This document shows, piece by piece, positions 63,966 through 64,000 of a stretch of DNA of 64,000 bases. The DNA comes from Jiangellales bacterium (GTDB lineage Bacteria; Actinomycetota; Actinomycetes; Jiangellales; Jiangellaceae). The stretch's first letter is position 1; every line of letters starts with the position of its first letter. The stretch covers positions 8,858 to 72,857 of the forward strand of contig JAUJNY010000001.1 of assembly GCA_030447955.1 (NCBI GenBank). The letters are read 5' to 3'. The notes under the pieces are model-generated. The model ran no database searches and was not told the origin of the DNA. It saw nothing but the letters and a program-made list of their open reading frames with translations. The translations under genes and the position numbers were made by a program.

Positions 63966-64000
63966 ACCGAGCGATGTCGTTCACGCCGCAGGCCCTGCCA

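Noticed and set aside
1-64000. tRNA, rRNA and riboswitch genes
   Set aside because: No tRNA T-arm pattern in a plausible cloverleaf, no rRNA segments and no recognisable riboswitch core were seen by eye. A covariance-model scan would be needed to exclude them.

Overview
The window is a high-GC, densely packed bacterial chromosome segment. It has many GTG/TTG starts and many 4-base start/stop overlaps of the form NTGA. An rpsF-ssb-rpsR-rplI block lies close to dnaB, with a MATE gene between. PaaN-type phenylacetate genes, a FemAB ligase and a DUF664 (mycothiol-transferase-like) DinB protein are also present. All of this points to an Actinomycetota member; the genus cannot be fixed from the sequence alone.

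Left part (1-39.1 kb), ordinary chromosome. 1-6.9 kb holds a sugar-acid catabolism cluster: IlvD/Edd dehydratase, SMP-30 lactonase, FAH-type hydrolase, zinc MDR dehydrogenase and SDR. This is the enzyme set of a non-phosphorylative diketo-hydrolase route from a sugar to pyruvate plus a hydroxy acid, with a Tm-1-like protein and a cupin beside it. 6.9-16 kb carries a TauE-like permease, a VOC protein, an ArsR/SRPBCC pair with a clear operator, a NarL-type two-component system and secreted proteins (an RCC1 propeller and a duplicated beta-rich protein). 16-21 kb has a partial phenylacetate/beta-oxidation cluster (paaN, paaH, paaI, thiolase). 21.8-25.4 kb has a branched-chain-type 2-oxoacid dehydrogenase operon whose E1 alpha gene carries two frameshifts. 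25.6-39.1 kb is a run of transporters, an aminotransferase, a standalone ATPase, an ABC exporter, SURF1, an antiporter and DNA polymerase IV.

Accessory island (39.1-49.8 kb). A truncated GNAT gene marks the left edge. Next comes a two-gene cassette, one protein fusing a phospholipase-D-like nuclease domain to an SNF2 helicase and the other an MmeI-like adenine methyltransferase. Base composition there is visibly less GC-rich than the flanks. A decayed ISL3-type transposase follows. Then comes a leftward unit: ECF-like sigma factor, XRE-like protein, ImmA/IrrE zinc peptidase with a cysteine-rich tail, a 51-residue basic protein and an unrecognised 237-residue beta-rich protein.

Core (50.2-59.9 kb). 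dnaB is preceded by a LexA/SOS box and a cluster of four DnaA-box-like sites. A MATE transporter, the rplI-rpsR-ssb-rpsF operon, a degenerate 32-bp tandem repeat, MarR/YceI, and FemX-alanine racemase-YczE follow.

Right end (59.9-64 kb) is a second accessory segment. A 0.7-kb gene desert is followed by a SAMHD1/dGTPase-like HD protein, a second ImmA/IrrE-like peptidase and a divergent HTH/coiled-coil protein. The strongest candidates for a poorly described system are the PLD-SNF2/MmeI-like cassette and the sigma-XRE-ImmA unit.
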